Shown: positions 44,262 through 57,047, numbered from the stretch's first letter. The stretch is 64,000 nucleotides of DNA from Tolypeutes matacus (GCA_026826555.1 JAKSZT010054334.1:30771059-30835058); one strand, 5' to 3'. Made by a program: numbers and translations. Notes: generated by a model not told the origin, from the sequence alone.

Positions 44262-46715
44262 ACCCATATAGATTGGAAAGGAAGAAGTAAAACTATCTCT
44301 ATTCTCAGAAGATATGATCTTGTATGTAGTAAGTCTAAAGGAACCAACTAAAAAATTATTAGAACTAATAAACAAGGTCAGCAAGTTTTCAGGATAAAAG
44401 GTCAACATATGAAAATCAATTGTATTTCTAGACACTAGCAATAAACAAAGCCAAAATGATATTCAGGAAACAATTCCATTTATAATAGCATTGAAAAAAT
44501 TAGATACTTAGGAATAAATTTAACAAAGAAGTGTAATACACTGAAAATCACAAAACATTATTTGAAAGATATTAAAAATGTAAGTAAATGGAAGGACATC
44601 TGTGTTCATGAATCCAAAAAATTAGTATCATTAAAATGGCAGTATTCCTCAAATTGATCTACAGAATCACCATAATCCCTATCAAAATCCATGCTGGCTT
44701 GTTTGCAGAAATTGGCAAGAGATCCTACAATTCATGTGAAAAGGCAAGGGACCTAGAATCAAAACAATCTTGAAAAACTTAAAGTTGGAGGACTCACTCT
44801 TCCCCAGTTCCGAATTTACTCTAAAGTGACAACAATCAAGACAGTATAGTACTCACAAAAGGAAAGATTTATAGGTCAATGGAATAGAATTGAGAGTCCA
44901 GAAATAAACCTTAATATTTATGGTCAATTGTTTTTTGAGTAGGGTGCTAAGACAGTTCAATGGGGAAAAATTGTTTTTTCAACAAATGGTATTGGGACAA
45001 CTGGATATCCAAATGTAAGAGAATGTATTTGGATCCCTTCTTCACACCGTATACAAAAATTAACTCAAAGTGTATCAGAGATCTAAATGTGAGAGCTAAA
45101 ATGATAAAATTCTTAGAAGAAAGCATAGGAGTAAATCTTCATGACTTTGGATTAGGCACTGGGTTTTAGATATGACCCCAAAAGCACAAGAGACAGAAGA
45201 GACAATAAGTTGGACTTCATCAAAATGAAAGGTTTTGCTTTTATCATCAAGTCAATGAAAAGACAACACAGAGAATGATAAAATATTTGCAAATCATATA
45301 TTTGAAGGGACTTATAACCAGATTATATAAAGAATTCTTACAACTCAGTAATGAAGAAAAATAATCCAGTTTTTAAAAAGGCAAAGTTGGGGGTGGATGT
45401 GGCTTAAATGGTTGGGCGTCCGTCTCCCATATGGAGGGACCTGGGTTCGATCCCCGGGACCTCCTGGTAAAAATAAAAAATACAGAAGGCACGTGGACCG
45501 TCAGGCCCCGTGAGCAGTTGCGCTGCCAGTCCTGGTGCGCAGGTGAGACCCCCAGGAGCTGCATCTGGGTACACCGTCAGTGCCGAGCCACACAGCAAGA
45601 TGATGATGTAACGGGAGAGTGACACAAGGGAGAGCCAAGACGAGACACACCAAAAAACTAGGAACTAAGGTGGCTCAGGTGGTAGGACGCCTCCCTCCCA
45701 AAGCGGAGTTTCCCAGGATCAAATCCTGGTGAAGTCAGGAGGAGAGAGATGAGGAGAGGGCAGGAAACAGACACAGAGACTTGCCCAGCGAATGGACACA
45801 AAAACAGCAAAAATGGGGGGGGGCGGGTAAAAATGGATAAAATCTTAAAAAAAAAAAAAAAAGGCAAAGTATTTGAATGGATATTATTCCACGAAGATAT
45901 GCAAATGATAAATAAGCACTTGAAAGGTGTTCAACATCACTAGTCAGGAGGGAAATGCAAATCAAAACCACAATGAGATAGCACTTCACACCTACCAGAA
46001 CAGATAAAATCAAAAGGACAGACAATAACAAATATTGGTAAGGATGTGGAGAAATTAGAACCCTCATATATGGCCGGTGGGATTGTGGAATGGTGCAGCC
46101 ACTTTGGAAAGCAGTTTAGCCGTTCCTAAAAATGTTACATAGAGTTACTGTAGGACTCAGCAGTTCCACTCCTAGGTATCTACCCAAGAGAAGGAAAACA
46201 TATGTCCACGCAAAAACTTTCATGTGATTGTTCATAGCAGCATTATTCATAAAAGACAAAAAGTGGAAAACACCCAAATGTTCATCAACTGATGAAACAG
46301 AATGTGCTATGTCCATAACAGTAGAATATTACTTGATAATAAAAAATTGACGTACCAATATCCCCTACAAGGTTGATGAACTTTGAAAACATTATGCTAG
46401 TGAAAGAAGCCAGGCACAAAAGACCACAATTTATTGGATTCCATTTATATGAAATATCCAGAATAGTCAAATCTATAGAGACAGAAATAAGATTAGTGAT
46501 TGCCAGGACTGGAGGAAGGGGGAAAAGAAAGGGGATAGAGATGTGACTGTTTATGGGTACAAGGTTACCTTTTGGGGAGATGAAAATGTTCTAAAATTGA
46601 ATAATGGTGGTAGTTGTATGACTGTAAATATACTAAAAACCAAGTGAATTGTGCAGTTTAAATGGGTGAATTTTTATGGTAGCTAAATTATGTATTCATA
46701 AAGTTGTTTAAAATA
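44262..46715 (+). mobile_element. old L1 (L1M) 3' half, split by a SINE
   Basis: Runs from mid-ORF2 through the 3'UTR, about 2 kb once the 470-bp SINE is removed. The reverse transcriptase motif reads LFSEDMILY near 44300, so the first catalytic Asp of FADD has become Glu. Later blocks are colinear with L1 copy B, for example KKWKD-like, then CTCCTAGGTATCTACCCAAG and AAGAAGCCAGGCACAAAAG. The 3'UTR ends with GTGGTAGTTGTATGACTGTA and AATTGTGCAGTTTAAATGGG. Many stops and frameshifts; far older than copies A and B. Confidence 0.9.
45388..45857 (+). mobile_element. 470-bp dimeric tRNA-derived SINE inside old L1
   Basis: First tRNA-like head with B box GGTTCGATCCC (45444-45454), a GC-rich linker of about 190 bp (45470-45655), second tRNA-like module with A box near TGGCTCAGGTGGTAGG (45671) and B box GGATCAAATCC (45717-45727), then a tail region with AAACAGCAAAAATGGGGG and an A-run. 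Exact 13-bp target duplication AAAAAGGCAAAGT at 45375-45387 and 45858-45870. The site is TTTT|AAAA, the L1 endonuclease type. The L1 sequence resumes cleanly, so this was one insertion of the whole dimer. Confidence 0.95.
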
Positions 46716-47164
46716 TAGTGGCTTGTTTTTCAAGATTTCCTGGCTTGTTCCCCTCTTTACCTTTTATCTGGATCTTCTTTTTTTCTGTTTTTTTCCTGTC
46801 TTGCTCATTTGATTCTCATTTGATTCTGCTCATCAGTTTCTGGTCAGTGTGAGTTTCTTGTCAGTTTCCAGAATTTTCTGGAGTTTAGCCCCTTAGAGTT
46901 TGCTGCAGGCCCCTCTCACCCACTTGTTATTGGAGTAGACATATCACCTTCCAATTTCAACTGCTGATCTCAGACTGGCTGAGCAGGCTTACCAGTGAGT
47001 ACTGTTGGCTGTTTCGGGGCATTCCTGTCCTCAAGCTCAGCTTACTGGCCCTGTTGCTTATTTCCTCAGAGATACTGAGACTGAGCAGGTCTTATAGGTA
47101 TATGTGGTTTGTGCCAAACCATTTGTATTTTGGGATTGGAGGGGACACCCTTTTTTTTTTGTAA
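46716..47164. other. no gene recognised
   Basis: GC-moderate sequence with tandem TCATTTGATTC units at about 46806-46830 and T-runs at 47152 and 47180. Confidence 0.45.
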
Positions 47165-47303
47165 TTATTGTCCATTTTGGTTTTTTTTTTTAATAGCCTA
47201 CTTTTAAATTTCATAATGTATGCTCAACATTTTCTATGTCATTAACACCCTTCAACAATATCATTTTCCTGGCTTATAGTGTTCCATTAAATGGATGTAC
47301 CAT
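47165..47303 (+). repeat. ancient repeat, left part
   Basis: GTGTTCCATTAAATGGATGT followed across the LTR by ATATTTCATTTAACCCATTC restores the pattern of a common ancient mammalian repeat (likely old LINE, family not named). It resumes at 47733 to about 47800. Confidence 0.5.
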
Positions 47304-47727
47304 TGTTTTAGCTTCCTAGGCTGCTCAAAGCAAATACCATGAAATGATTGGCTTTAACAGTGGGAACTTATTAGCTTACATGCTTACAGGTTTGAGGCTG
47401 AGAAAGACGTCCACATCAAGGTATCATCAAAGCAATGTTCTCTTTCTGAAGACCAGCTGCTGGCGATCTGTGTCTCCTCTGCCACATGGCAAGGCACATG
47501 GCTCTCCCTTCTCTCCTGGGCTTTTTTACTTTTGTAACTTTCCTCTTTGTCTGAATTTTATTCTCTTATAAAGGACTTCAGTAATAGGATTAAGACCTAC
47601 CCTGGGCCATGCCTTAACTGAGGTAACCTCATCAAAATGTCCTACTTACAATAGATTACACCCACAGGAATGGAATGGCTTTAAATACATGATTTTCTGG
47701 GGTTACATACAGTTCCAAACCACCGCA
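47304..47727 (-). mobile_element. solo LTR (MLT1/MaLR-like)
   Basis: Starts TGTTTTAGCTTCCTAGGCTG and ends CCAAACCACCGCA. Inside are the ordered MaLR-type blocks CCACATGGCAAGGCACATGG, TTATAAAGGACTTCAGTAAT, AGGATTAAGACCTACCCTGG and TAACCTCATC. The flanking ACCAT at 47299-47303 and 47728-47732 is an exact 5-bp target duplication, as expected for ERVL/MaLR. No internal coding region remains. Confidence 0.85.
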
Positions 47728-47800
47728 ACCATATTTCATTTAACCCATTCCCTCCTTCAGGGTTTTCAATCAATAAATATTTCTCCCTAACCCACAACTG

Positions 47801-49719
47801 GCAAATTGTTGTTAGGGCTGTTATCCAAACATGCATACTATATACAAGCGTGCGTGCAGCAGGATTGTACTTTCCTGCTCCCAACAGTTTTTGGTTTTGA
47901 AATCAGTTGTTCTTTCTGTTTTTGTGTGAAGATTTGGGATGATCTAAAACTGTGCTTCTCCTGCTGCTGCCATCTTCCTAGAATTCAGAAATGTAATCTT
48001 CTAAACGATTTGAGGAAGAAACTTGGAAGGAATTGTCTCGGGAAATTGGAGGATATCCTCCTGGAGACTGCAATGTCTTTTAGGCTGTGGTTTATTAATC
48101 TTTCTAAATCCAGCATCTCGTACAAGCCCTGGCATTAGTAAACTCTGGCATAAACGTTTGTTAAATGAATAGATGTGCAGAGAAATGAATGAATGCTTGA
48201 AGGAGAGTTGAGTTAGAATTGATAGCTAGTACTCACTTGCCAGGGTTGACAGCCAAGGCATGGAGAGTAGTTAACCTTCCTTTCACATGCAGGTCAGAAA
48301 CACTTCTGAAGTTTTGGTCAGCATTCGGTCTTTCATGTTTCTTCTGATCAAGAACTCCTGAAATGGTACATAACTGTCATATTGGGTTTCTGGCTTTCAC
48401 TGGGATATTGGTGATCTCGATTGCTGGAATTCTTGATGCACTTGAGCAAGGGTGCTAGATCCTATTGCCCATCAGGTATTAGGCTGGTATTTCAGATGTC
48501 CAGGGCCTTAGATTCCTTCTTCCTGCCCTAAGCAGCCCTAAGCTCTGCTTGTATATAAACTAGTCACATACATGAGTTGGCTAATTGTCATGCAGGGTCT
48601 TTCCAATCTGATATTGGGGAGGAACACTGCCTAATCTTTCCTGAGCTTTTTTTTTTAATAAATCACTACTGTTTATTCTACTCTCCCATGAATCTTAAAA
48701 ACAGTAAATAGAACTATATCCCACAAAAAAATTGAATTCTCCAAAGACACTGTAGCCTGAAACTGCTTCTGGGTTGTCTTGGGGCAGCCACTGTGATGTG
48801 CTAAATCTTTCCCTCTTCATCCTCTTGTCCTCATCAACACTTATTTTCCAGTTTTTCCGAGGTAGGCATGGAGGCCAGAGGCATAAAATGTGCTGTCTGT
48901 TCAAAACATCCTATCACTGTGTGCTTAAACCAGGGTCTACAATGCTTTCACTCAAGTAAGTCAAGTTATGAGGGAAATTGGAATTCCTTTGCCATTTTTC
49001 AAATCCAGGTAATGCCCAGTTATCTTGGCAATAAGTGAGGTATGTAAATAATAAAATTATAAGGAACACAGCATTCATTCTCTGAGTGGCTGTGAAGATG
49101 TTTAGTATTACATATCTGGATTGGATTCCTGGATGGGTTTCTTAAGTCTCTTGAGATAAGTGTATCAAGTCACTTGCTACACAGCAAAGGAACATGAAGG
49201 CATATCACCCTCACAGTTGGCCTCTTTCAGATAGTGCAGCTGTTTGAATGGCCTGAGTGAACTAATTCAGTTATAGGTGAGAAATCTCTCTTGCCAATGT
49301 TAGTACTTGTCATGAACATTCTTTTTAAAATAATGTTAGTTCTGGGGGAGGGAGGAGAGCGGTGTGCCAGGAATACAGACAGTTAGCTACATTAAATTTC
49401 ACTTTAAAAAAGGACCAAAACAAAAAACATAACATTTACATTTTTGAAAGATAAATGGAGAATTGTAATTTTGGTGTGCCATCTTGAGACATTTATTAAA
49501 ATTCCTTTTATTTGGTGTGCTTTTTGGAAAGATGCCTTATATCATATACAGTGTTTAATGTAATTCTTTAAACAAAAGAGTTTTTGGCTTAAAGCTTTTC
49601 TGTATCCCTTACAATCTGTTTTTGTAATAGTAAAAGATGAGTATGGTAAAGTTTATACAATATAAAAGTGTAAAAAGTAAAAAAAAAAAAAAAAAAAGTA
49701 ACTTCTGTTTCACTTCTTC
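47801..49719. other. no gene confirmed; weak L2 trace
   Basis: 48110-48180 has an L2-like ending (GTTTGTTAAATGAATAGATG). The 110-codon plus frame 47806-48138 has no domain. An A-run lies at 49679-49697. Confidence 0.38.
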
Positions 49720-49960
49720 CCTTCAAGGAACTATATCCTGATGCATACATACTCTTCTAGACTTTTCAAAATGTGCACATTTATGATTCATTGAACATGC
49801 ATATATTGTACCTTTTCGTAAAAAATGGTATAATATTTATACCTGCCACTTGATTTTTTTCACTTAATATTTCATGGTCCTCTCTCTATATAGATGAGAA
49901 TTTAATGAGCCAAAGTGTCCCTTATTGTATCCATAAGGGTATTATATATATGATGGCCCA
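49720..49960 (+). repeat. ancient repeat, family not named
   Basis: CACTTGATTTTTTTCACTTA, ATTTCATGGTCCTCTCTCTA and a diverged CATAAGGGTATTATATATAT-like end follow the pattern of the repeat split at 47165/47733. Confidence 0.4.
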
Positions 49961-50374
49961 TATGTAAGGAAGATGTCAGGAGGGACAACAGCCCTCCCCA
50001 AATAGTTTGCCTCTCTCAATCCCTACCCTAAATGGATGTGTCGGTACATAGGAGTCATTTGACAGCTGTCAAATCAGTAGCATGGCTGCTGGTGACATGG
50101 AGGAGAGGCAGCAGCTGGGGGACGAGTGCAGCCGTCCCCATTTCTTAGCATGGGAGGAGGGACAGTATATGGACATATTCTATCATTTTGTTCCAAATGT
50201 TAACCACACTGTTTTTCTTTAGGTGTTTCCTGTTAAAATCTTAAAGATTTTAGTGAAATCCTTAATTTTTAATGATTTAGAAAAATGTAGACAAGAAAAA
50301 AATCATCAATAGTCTCTCATTACTCAAAGGTAATTAATGTTGATGTTTTGTTATGCTTCTTTTTTCCATGCTTT

Positions 50375-50691
50375 CTGTTAAAAGTGTCATGAAATGGCAG
50401 TCTGTGGTCCTCCTCCCAAAAACTTATACCCTCATTCTAATCATGAGAAAAACATCAGACAAATCCCAATTGTGAGATATTCTATAAAATGCCTGTTCAG
50501 TTCTCAAAACTGTCAAGGTCATCAAAAACAAGGAAAGTATGAGAAACTGTCACTATCAAGAGATTCCAAAGAAGACATGATGATGAAATGTAATATGGTA
50601 TCCTGGAGGGACCCTGGAATAGAAAAGGGGTATTAGATATAAACTAAGGAAATCTGAATAAAGTATGTACTTTAGTTAATAATAATGTAGG
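50375..50691 (+). mobile_element. old L1M 3' end, left part
   Basis: AACTGTCAAGGTCATCAAAA, AAACTGTCACTATCAAGAG, TGGTATCCTGGAGGGACCCT and AAGTATGTACTTTAGTTAAT are ordered L1M 3'UTR blocks. It stops at AATAATGTA (50683-50691); the next block appears 6.6 kb away at 57324. Confidence 0.8.
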
Positions 50692-51066
50692 TAATGTATC
50701 TCTGATTTTGGTGGTAGATGAGGATTGTGGTTAATATAAATACAAGAATGTTCTTCTACTACAAGGTATTAAGAATATGGTGATACATGGGAAAATATAA
50801 CTAATTTAACTTACAGGCTATAGTTAACAACAATATTGTAATATTTTCTTAGAAAAAGCAAAGTCAGAACTATATTAATGCTAAAGGTAAAAAAGTAATA
50901 AAGTGTTTGGTTTTGTGAGATATGAATATGATTAAGCATTTTTGCTCTTCATTTTCTTCATTAACAAGGAGACCTTGATTATGTCATTTAAAAAATGTGT
51001 GTTCATCTGTGTATCTTTCTGAAAACTGGAAGAACAATTGAGTTTGTTTTGGGGATTAGATGAGAT
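50692..51066 (+). other. inserted segment, left part (retroposed-looking)
   Basis: Joined across L1 copy B to 57225-57316 it makes about 470 bp that separates the two halves of the old L1M. It ends AATAAA-GTTTGCATTT-AAAAAAA, like a polyadenylated transcript. 50700-50880 looks LINE-like and 51030-51066 loosely MIR-like, so the composition is mixed. Source unknown. Confidence 0.45.
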
Positions 51067-51080
51067 AAAAAGTGCCTGGA

Positions 51081-52247
51081 GACATCCGGGAAGATGGCGG
51101 ACTAGTAAGACACGGGAATCTCTTCTCCAGGAAAATAGCTAGAGGACAGGCTGAAACAGCCCCGAAAAAGATGTTCTAGGGTTTAGGACAGCAGGTGAAG
51201 GCTGGACACCACCCAGAGGAGAGAGGGACAAAGAAGGAAATCGCAACGACAGAACCATGAGTTGGAACCTGCAGCTATTGCTGCTGCTGGCACCCTCCCA
51301 CACACTCTTCAGAATTCTCGGGTATCTGGCCCTGCGACTACACACAAAGGGGGCTCCAGGGATCTACCACTTCCGGAAAAGGGGAGAGAGAGGGACACAG
51401 CCTTAGGCTGACTAAGGTCAACCCACAAATTTGGGCTGCGGAGCCACATGGTGGTTTGCCCTGGGAGCCTAGGAAGGGCTGGAGAAATCTGACCCTCCCA
51501 ACCTCCCTCTCTGCTAGCCAGGACTAATTGTTGAGGTCTCCACAGGAGAGGGGATAGAAAGCCTGGGGCTGACACTGCTTTTGACTCGCAGGTTTGGTCT
51601 GCCTTGTTCCGAGAGCCCTTCCAGGCTGGATGGGGCTGCGCCATTGTTTGCCTTGGAACCTGCAAGGGGCTAAAGATATACAAACCTCCCAATCGCCTCC
51701 TCTACTAACAGGGACTGATTGTTGAGGATTCAGAGGGGAGGGGAAATATTTCCTAGCTGGGAAAAGGGAGGGAGCTACCAAAGAAGGCTGGAGAACTGTC
51801 TCAGAAAGTTTGAATTACAAGGCTCTTAGGCCCCAGACAGGAAGCTCTGTCACATTGATCTGGTCTGTGTCACAACAAATACGCTCCGACCAGGCATTGA
51901 ATTGAGAGCTGCCAACAAACGCCGTCTCTTGGCAGACCAAGGAGGTGCACATAAGAAAATTAATAAGTAAGAGAGTCTTTTCCTGGCCTCTATAGCCTCC
52001 CTGCCCAAGGCCCTAGGAAATGACTCTACAACCAATTACTGGGTCCAGTGCCCAGTTTTGAGGAACCAGCAGAACAATCCTAACAATCAAGGTTGAGCCA
52101 AAAATCAAAGAGCTGTGGTATCTCACAGCCTCCTGCCACCAAAACCCCATAAAAGAGAAAGAGATAGAGCATCTAAGTAAAATACAAACTAACCAGATGC
52201 CTAAGCACCAGAAAAAAATTACGATCCATACTAAGAAAATAGAAGAC
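51081..52247 (+). promoter_or_regulatory. L1 copy B 5'UTR / internal promoter
   Basis: Starts CATCCGGGAAGATGGCGG; the AAGATGGCGG core is a YY1-like site at the extreme 5' end, which in known L1s fixes the transcription start. The region is GC-richer than its flanks and lacks an open reading frame in sense. Antisense frames (51692-51309 and others) are unsupported. Confidence 0.75.
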
Positions 52248-53165
52248 ATGGCCCAAGAAAAGGAATACAACAAATCCCAGAAGAGATGCAGAATTTGAGA
52301 GAACTAATCAGTGAGATGAGCACAAATTTCCAAATTCAAATAAATGAGATGAAAGACAATATAGTTAAAGAGATAAATGACATCAAGAAGACATTGAGCG
52401 AACGCAAAGAGGAATTTGAAATCCTGAACAGAAAAGTAACGGAGTTCATGGGAATGAAAGAACAATAGGCAAAGTCAAAATCACATTTGAGGCATACAAC
52501 AGCAGACTCAAATGATAGAAGAAAGAATAAGTGATACTGAAGACAGAGCAGCTAAAATTGGAGAGAAAAGAATGGAAAAAATTGAGCAGGGGCTCAGAGA
52601 GTTGAATGACAACACAAAATGCAACAACATACGTGTAATGGGAGTTCCAGAAGGGGAAGAGAAGGGAAAAGGGGCAGAAAGAGTATTTGAGGAAATAATA
52701 GCTGAAAATTTCCCAACTCTCAAAAAAGAAATGAACTTACATGTCCAAGAAGCACACCGTACCCCAATCAGAATAAATCCAAATAGACCTATGCCAAGAC
52801 ACATACTATTCAGAATGTCAAATGTAAAAGATAAAGAGAAAATTCTCAGAGCAGCAAGAGAGAAGCAAACGATCACGTACAAAGGACGTCTAGTAAGACT
52901 TAGTGTAGATTTCTCTTCAGAAACCATGGAGACGAGAAGACAGTGGTATGATACAATTAGGAAACTGAAAGAGAAAACCTGCCAGCCGAGAATTCTTTAT
53001 CCAGTAAAACTGTCCTTCAAATATGAAGGTGAGTATAAAGTATTCACAAACAAACAGAAACTAAGAGAGTTTGCAAAAAAGAATCTACCTTTGCAGGAAA
53101 TATTAAAGGAAGCCTTAGAACCTGAAAGAAAAAGACAGGCGAGAAAGGCTTTGAGGAGAGTATAG
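52248..53165 (+). pseudogene. L1 ORF1 (RNA-binding protein), frameshifted
   Basis: ATG at 52248 reads MAQEKEY, matching copy A, then a frameshift before 52286. The piece 52286-52468 (MQNLRELISEMSTNF onward) is coiled coil and stops early at an EQ* codon, with a second frameshift before 52512. The 217-codon piece 52512-53165 holds the RNA-recognition part (NNIRVMGVPEGEE), the C-terminal part with RPMPRHILFRMS, AAREKQTITYKG and YPVKLSF, and the basic end QARKALRRV. Expected product length about 305 residues. The C-terminal RNA-binding domains are nearly intact. Confidence 0.95.
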
Positions 53166-53245
53166 AAGAAAGAAAAGCAGAAGGGTAACCAAAAGAGTAA
53201 AAAGAGAGACAAAGACAAGATGACATATGAAAACAAAAGAATAAA

Positions 53246-56200
53246 ATGAGGGAAATAATTAGTGTATTTTCAGTAATATCATTGAATGTGAATGGATTAA
53301 ATTCACTAATCAAAAGATACAGGCTGACAGAATGGATAAAAAAACCATGAGCCATCCATATGCTGCTTACAAGAAACCCACCTCAGACCCAGGGATACAA
53401 AGAGGCTGAAAGTAAAAGATTGGAAAAAGATACTCCATGAGAGTAGTAAACAAAAAAGAGCAGGAGTAGCTATACTAATATCAGACAAAACAGACTTTAA
53501 ATGCAAAAAAGTGATAAGAGATACAGAAGGCCATTATATATTAATAAAAGGGATGATCCTCCAGGAAGATATAACAGTCATAAATATCTATGCCCCTAAC
53601 CTGGGTGCCCCAAAATATATGAGACAAACTCTGGCAAAACTGAAGGGAAAAATAGACATTCTACAATAATCTTTGAAGACTTCAACACCCCTTTCACATC
53701 ATTAGATAGAACAACTAGACAGAAGATCAACAAGGAAACAGAGAACTTGAACAATATGATAAACAAGTTAGACCTAACACACATATACAGAACACTGCAT
53801 CCAAACTCAGCGGGTTATACATTCTTCTCAAGTGCCCATGGATCTTCTCCTGGCTAGACCACATGTTAGGTCACAATACATCTTTCAATAAATATAAAAA
53901 GATTGAAATTATACAGTGCACCTTCTCAGATCATAATGGAATGAAACTAGAAATCAATATCAGACAGGAAAAAAGTAAACTTGCAAATGTGTGGAGACTG
54001 AACAACACACTCCTAAATAATCGGTGGGTCAAAGAAGAAATTGCAAGTGAAATCAGTAAATATATTGAAACAAATGAAAATGAGAACACAACGCATCAAC
54101 ACTTATGAGATACAGCAAAGGCAGTATTGAGAGGGAAATTTATAGCCCTAAATGCCTAAATTAAAAAACAAGAAAGAGCTAAATTCAAAGATTTAACTGA
54201 ATAGCTAGAGAAAGTAGAAAAAGAACAGCAAACCAATCCCAAAGCAAGTAGAAGGAAAGAAATAATAAAGATTAGAGCAGAAATAAATGAAAATGAGAAC
54301 AGAAAAACAATAGAGAGAATAAGCAAAACCAAAAGCTGGTTTTTTGAGAAGATCAATAAAATTGACAAACCCCTCACTAGACTAACAAAGAAAAAGAAAG
54401 AAGAAGCAAATAAATACAATCTGAAATGAAAGGCGGGAAGGTACAAATGACCTCATAGAAATAAAAAGAATCATAAGAGGATATTATGAGAAATTATATG
54501 CCAACAAACTAGACAATCTAGATGAAATGGACAAATTTCTAGAAATGCACAACCAGCCTACACTGACGCTACAAGAAATACAAGAACTTAACAAACCAAT
54601 CACAATTAAGGAGATTGAATCCGTCATCAAAAATCTCCCAGCAAAGAAAAGTCCAGGACCAGATGGCTTCACAGGTGAATTCTACCAAGCATTTTGAAAA
54701 AAATTAACACCAATCCTGTTTAAACTCTTCCAAAAAATTGAAGAGGAGAAAAAATTACCCAACACATTTTATGAAGCCAACATCACCCTAATACCAAAGA
54801 TTCTACAAGAAAAGAAAATTACAGACCAATCTCTCTAATGAACATAGTACAAAAATTCTCAACAAAATTCTTGCAAATCGAATCCAACAGCATATCAAAA
54901 GACTTATACATCACGACCAAGTGGGATTTATTCCTGGTATGCAAGGCTGGTTCAACGTACGAAAATTAATCAATGTAAAAGATCACATTAACAAACTGAA
55001 GGAAAAAAACCACATGGTCATCTCAATAGATGTAGAAAAGGCATTTGACAAAAGCCAACATCCTTTTTTGATAAAAATACTTCAAAAGATAGGAATAAAA
55101 GGAAAATTCCTCAATATGATAAAAGGCATATATGAAAAACCCACAGCCAACATCATACTCAATGGGGAAAGGTTGAAAGCTTTCCCTCTAAGATCAGGAA
55201 CAAGGCAAGGATACCCACTGTCACCATTTTTATTCAATATTGTACTAGAAGTTCTACCTAGGGCAATTAGACAAGACAAAAAAATTCAAGGCATCCAAAT
55301 AGGAAAAGAGGAAGTAAAACTCTCACTGTTTGCAGATGACATGATCCTGTATTTAGAAAATCCTGAAGTATCCACAACAAAGCTACTTGAACTAATAAAT
55401 GAGTTCAGCAAAGTGGCAGGATATAAGATAAACACGCAAAAATCAGTAATGTTTTTGTACACTAGTACTGAACAACCTGAGGAGGAAATCAGGAGGAAAT
55501 TTCCATTTTCAATAGCAACAAAAAGACTCAAATACCTAGGAGTTAATTTAACCAAAAAAGTACAGGATCTATATGCAGAAAACTACAAAACAATGTTAAA
55601 AGAAATTAAAAAGGACCTAAACAAATGGAAAGACATTCTTTGTTCATGGATTGGAAGAATAAATATCATGAAGATGTCAATCCTGCCCAAACTGATTTAT
55701 AGATTCAATGCAATACCAATCAAAATCCCAACAGCTTACTTTACAGAATTAGAGAATGCAATTACCAAATTCATCTGGAAGGGTAAGTGCACCCGAATAG
55801 CCAAAAGTATTCTAAAAAAGAAGAGCAATGTGGGAGGAATTTCACTGCCTGACTTTGAAACATATTACAAAGCTACAGTGGTCAAAATAGCATGGTCCTA
55901 GCGTAAAGATAGACACATCGATCAGTGGAACAGAATTGAGAACCCAGAAATATACCCTCACCTATACAGTCAACTGGTTTTTGGCAAACCTACCAAGCCC
56001 ACACTAATGGGAAAAAACAGTCTCTTCAACAAATGGTTGTTGGGAGAACTGGCTATCTATAACCAAAAGAATTAAAGAGGACCCCTATCTCACTCCCTAT
56101 ATAAGAATCAACTCAAAATGGATCAAAGATCTTGATATAAAAGCCAGGACCATAAAACTACTAGAAGAAAATGTAGGGAAACATCTTCAAGACCTTAGAG

Positions 56201-57047
56201 TAGGTAGTGGTTTCTTGGACCTCAAAGCATGTGCAAAAAAGAAAAAATAGATAAATGGGACCTCCTCAAAATTAAACACTTTGCACCTCACAGGACTTTG
56301 TCAGAAGGGTGAAAAGGCAGCCGACTCAATGGGAAAAAATATTTGGAAATCATATATCTGATAAGGGTTTAATATCCAGGATATATAAAGAGATGTTACA
56401 ACTCAACAATAAAAGGACAAACGACCCAATTAAAAAATGGGCCAAAGACTTGGATAGACTTTTCTCCAAAGAAGAAATACAAATGGCAAAAAAAAAAACA
56501 CATGAAGAAATGCTCAACATGACTCATGATTAGGCAAATGCAAATCAAAACTACAATGAGATATCATTTCACACCTATCAGAATGGCCACTATTAAAAAG
56601 ACAGAGAACTACAAGTGTTGGAAAGGATGTGGAGTGCTAGGAACACTTCTTCACTGATGGTGGGAATGCAGAATGGTACAGCCACTATGGAGGACTGTTT
56701 GGCAGTTCTTAAATAAGTTGAATATAGACTTACCACGTGACCCTGCAATACCACTACTGGGTATATACCCAGAAGAACTGAGAGCAGTGACACGAACAGA
56801 CATCTGCACATCGATGTTCATAGCAACATTATTCACCATTGCCAAAAGTTGGAAACAACCCAGGTGTCCATCAAGAGACGAATGGATAAACAAACTGTGG
56901 TCTATTCACATGATGGAATATTATGCAGATGTAAGAACAAATGAAGTCATAAAGCATATGGTAACATGGATGAACCTGGAGGACATTATGTTGAGTGAAG
57001 CAAGCCAGACACAAAAGGACAAATACTGTATGAATGCATTACTGTGA
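53246..57047 (+). pseudogene. L1 ORF2 (endonuclease/reverse transcriptase), disrupted
   Basis: First ATG at 53246 gives MREIISVFSVISLNVNGLNS. The endonuclease region is broken: the DFN motif reads IIFEDFNTP (the Gly of GDFN is Glu) after a one-base loss, and the SRIDHM region has a deletion and stop. The best open piece is 54921-55901 (326 codons) with [23 protein letters not shown] and [13 protein letters not shown] (FADD at 55329-55340), i.e. the reverse transcriptase core. The C-terminal Cys-rich motif has a TGA at 56655 just after its His. Stop TGA at 57045-57047. Confidence 0.95.

Noticed and set aside
45370..45870. Two independent SINE insertions side by side
   Set aside because: Only one target duplication exists and it brackets both modules, so one insertion of a dimer fits better.
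51309..51781. Antisense frames of 85-127 codons in the L1 5'UTR
   Set aside because: GC-rich 5'UTR gives open antisense frames by composition; L1 antisense proteins known elsewhere cannot be assumed here.
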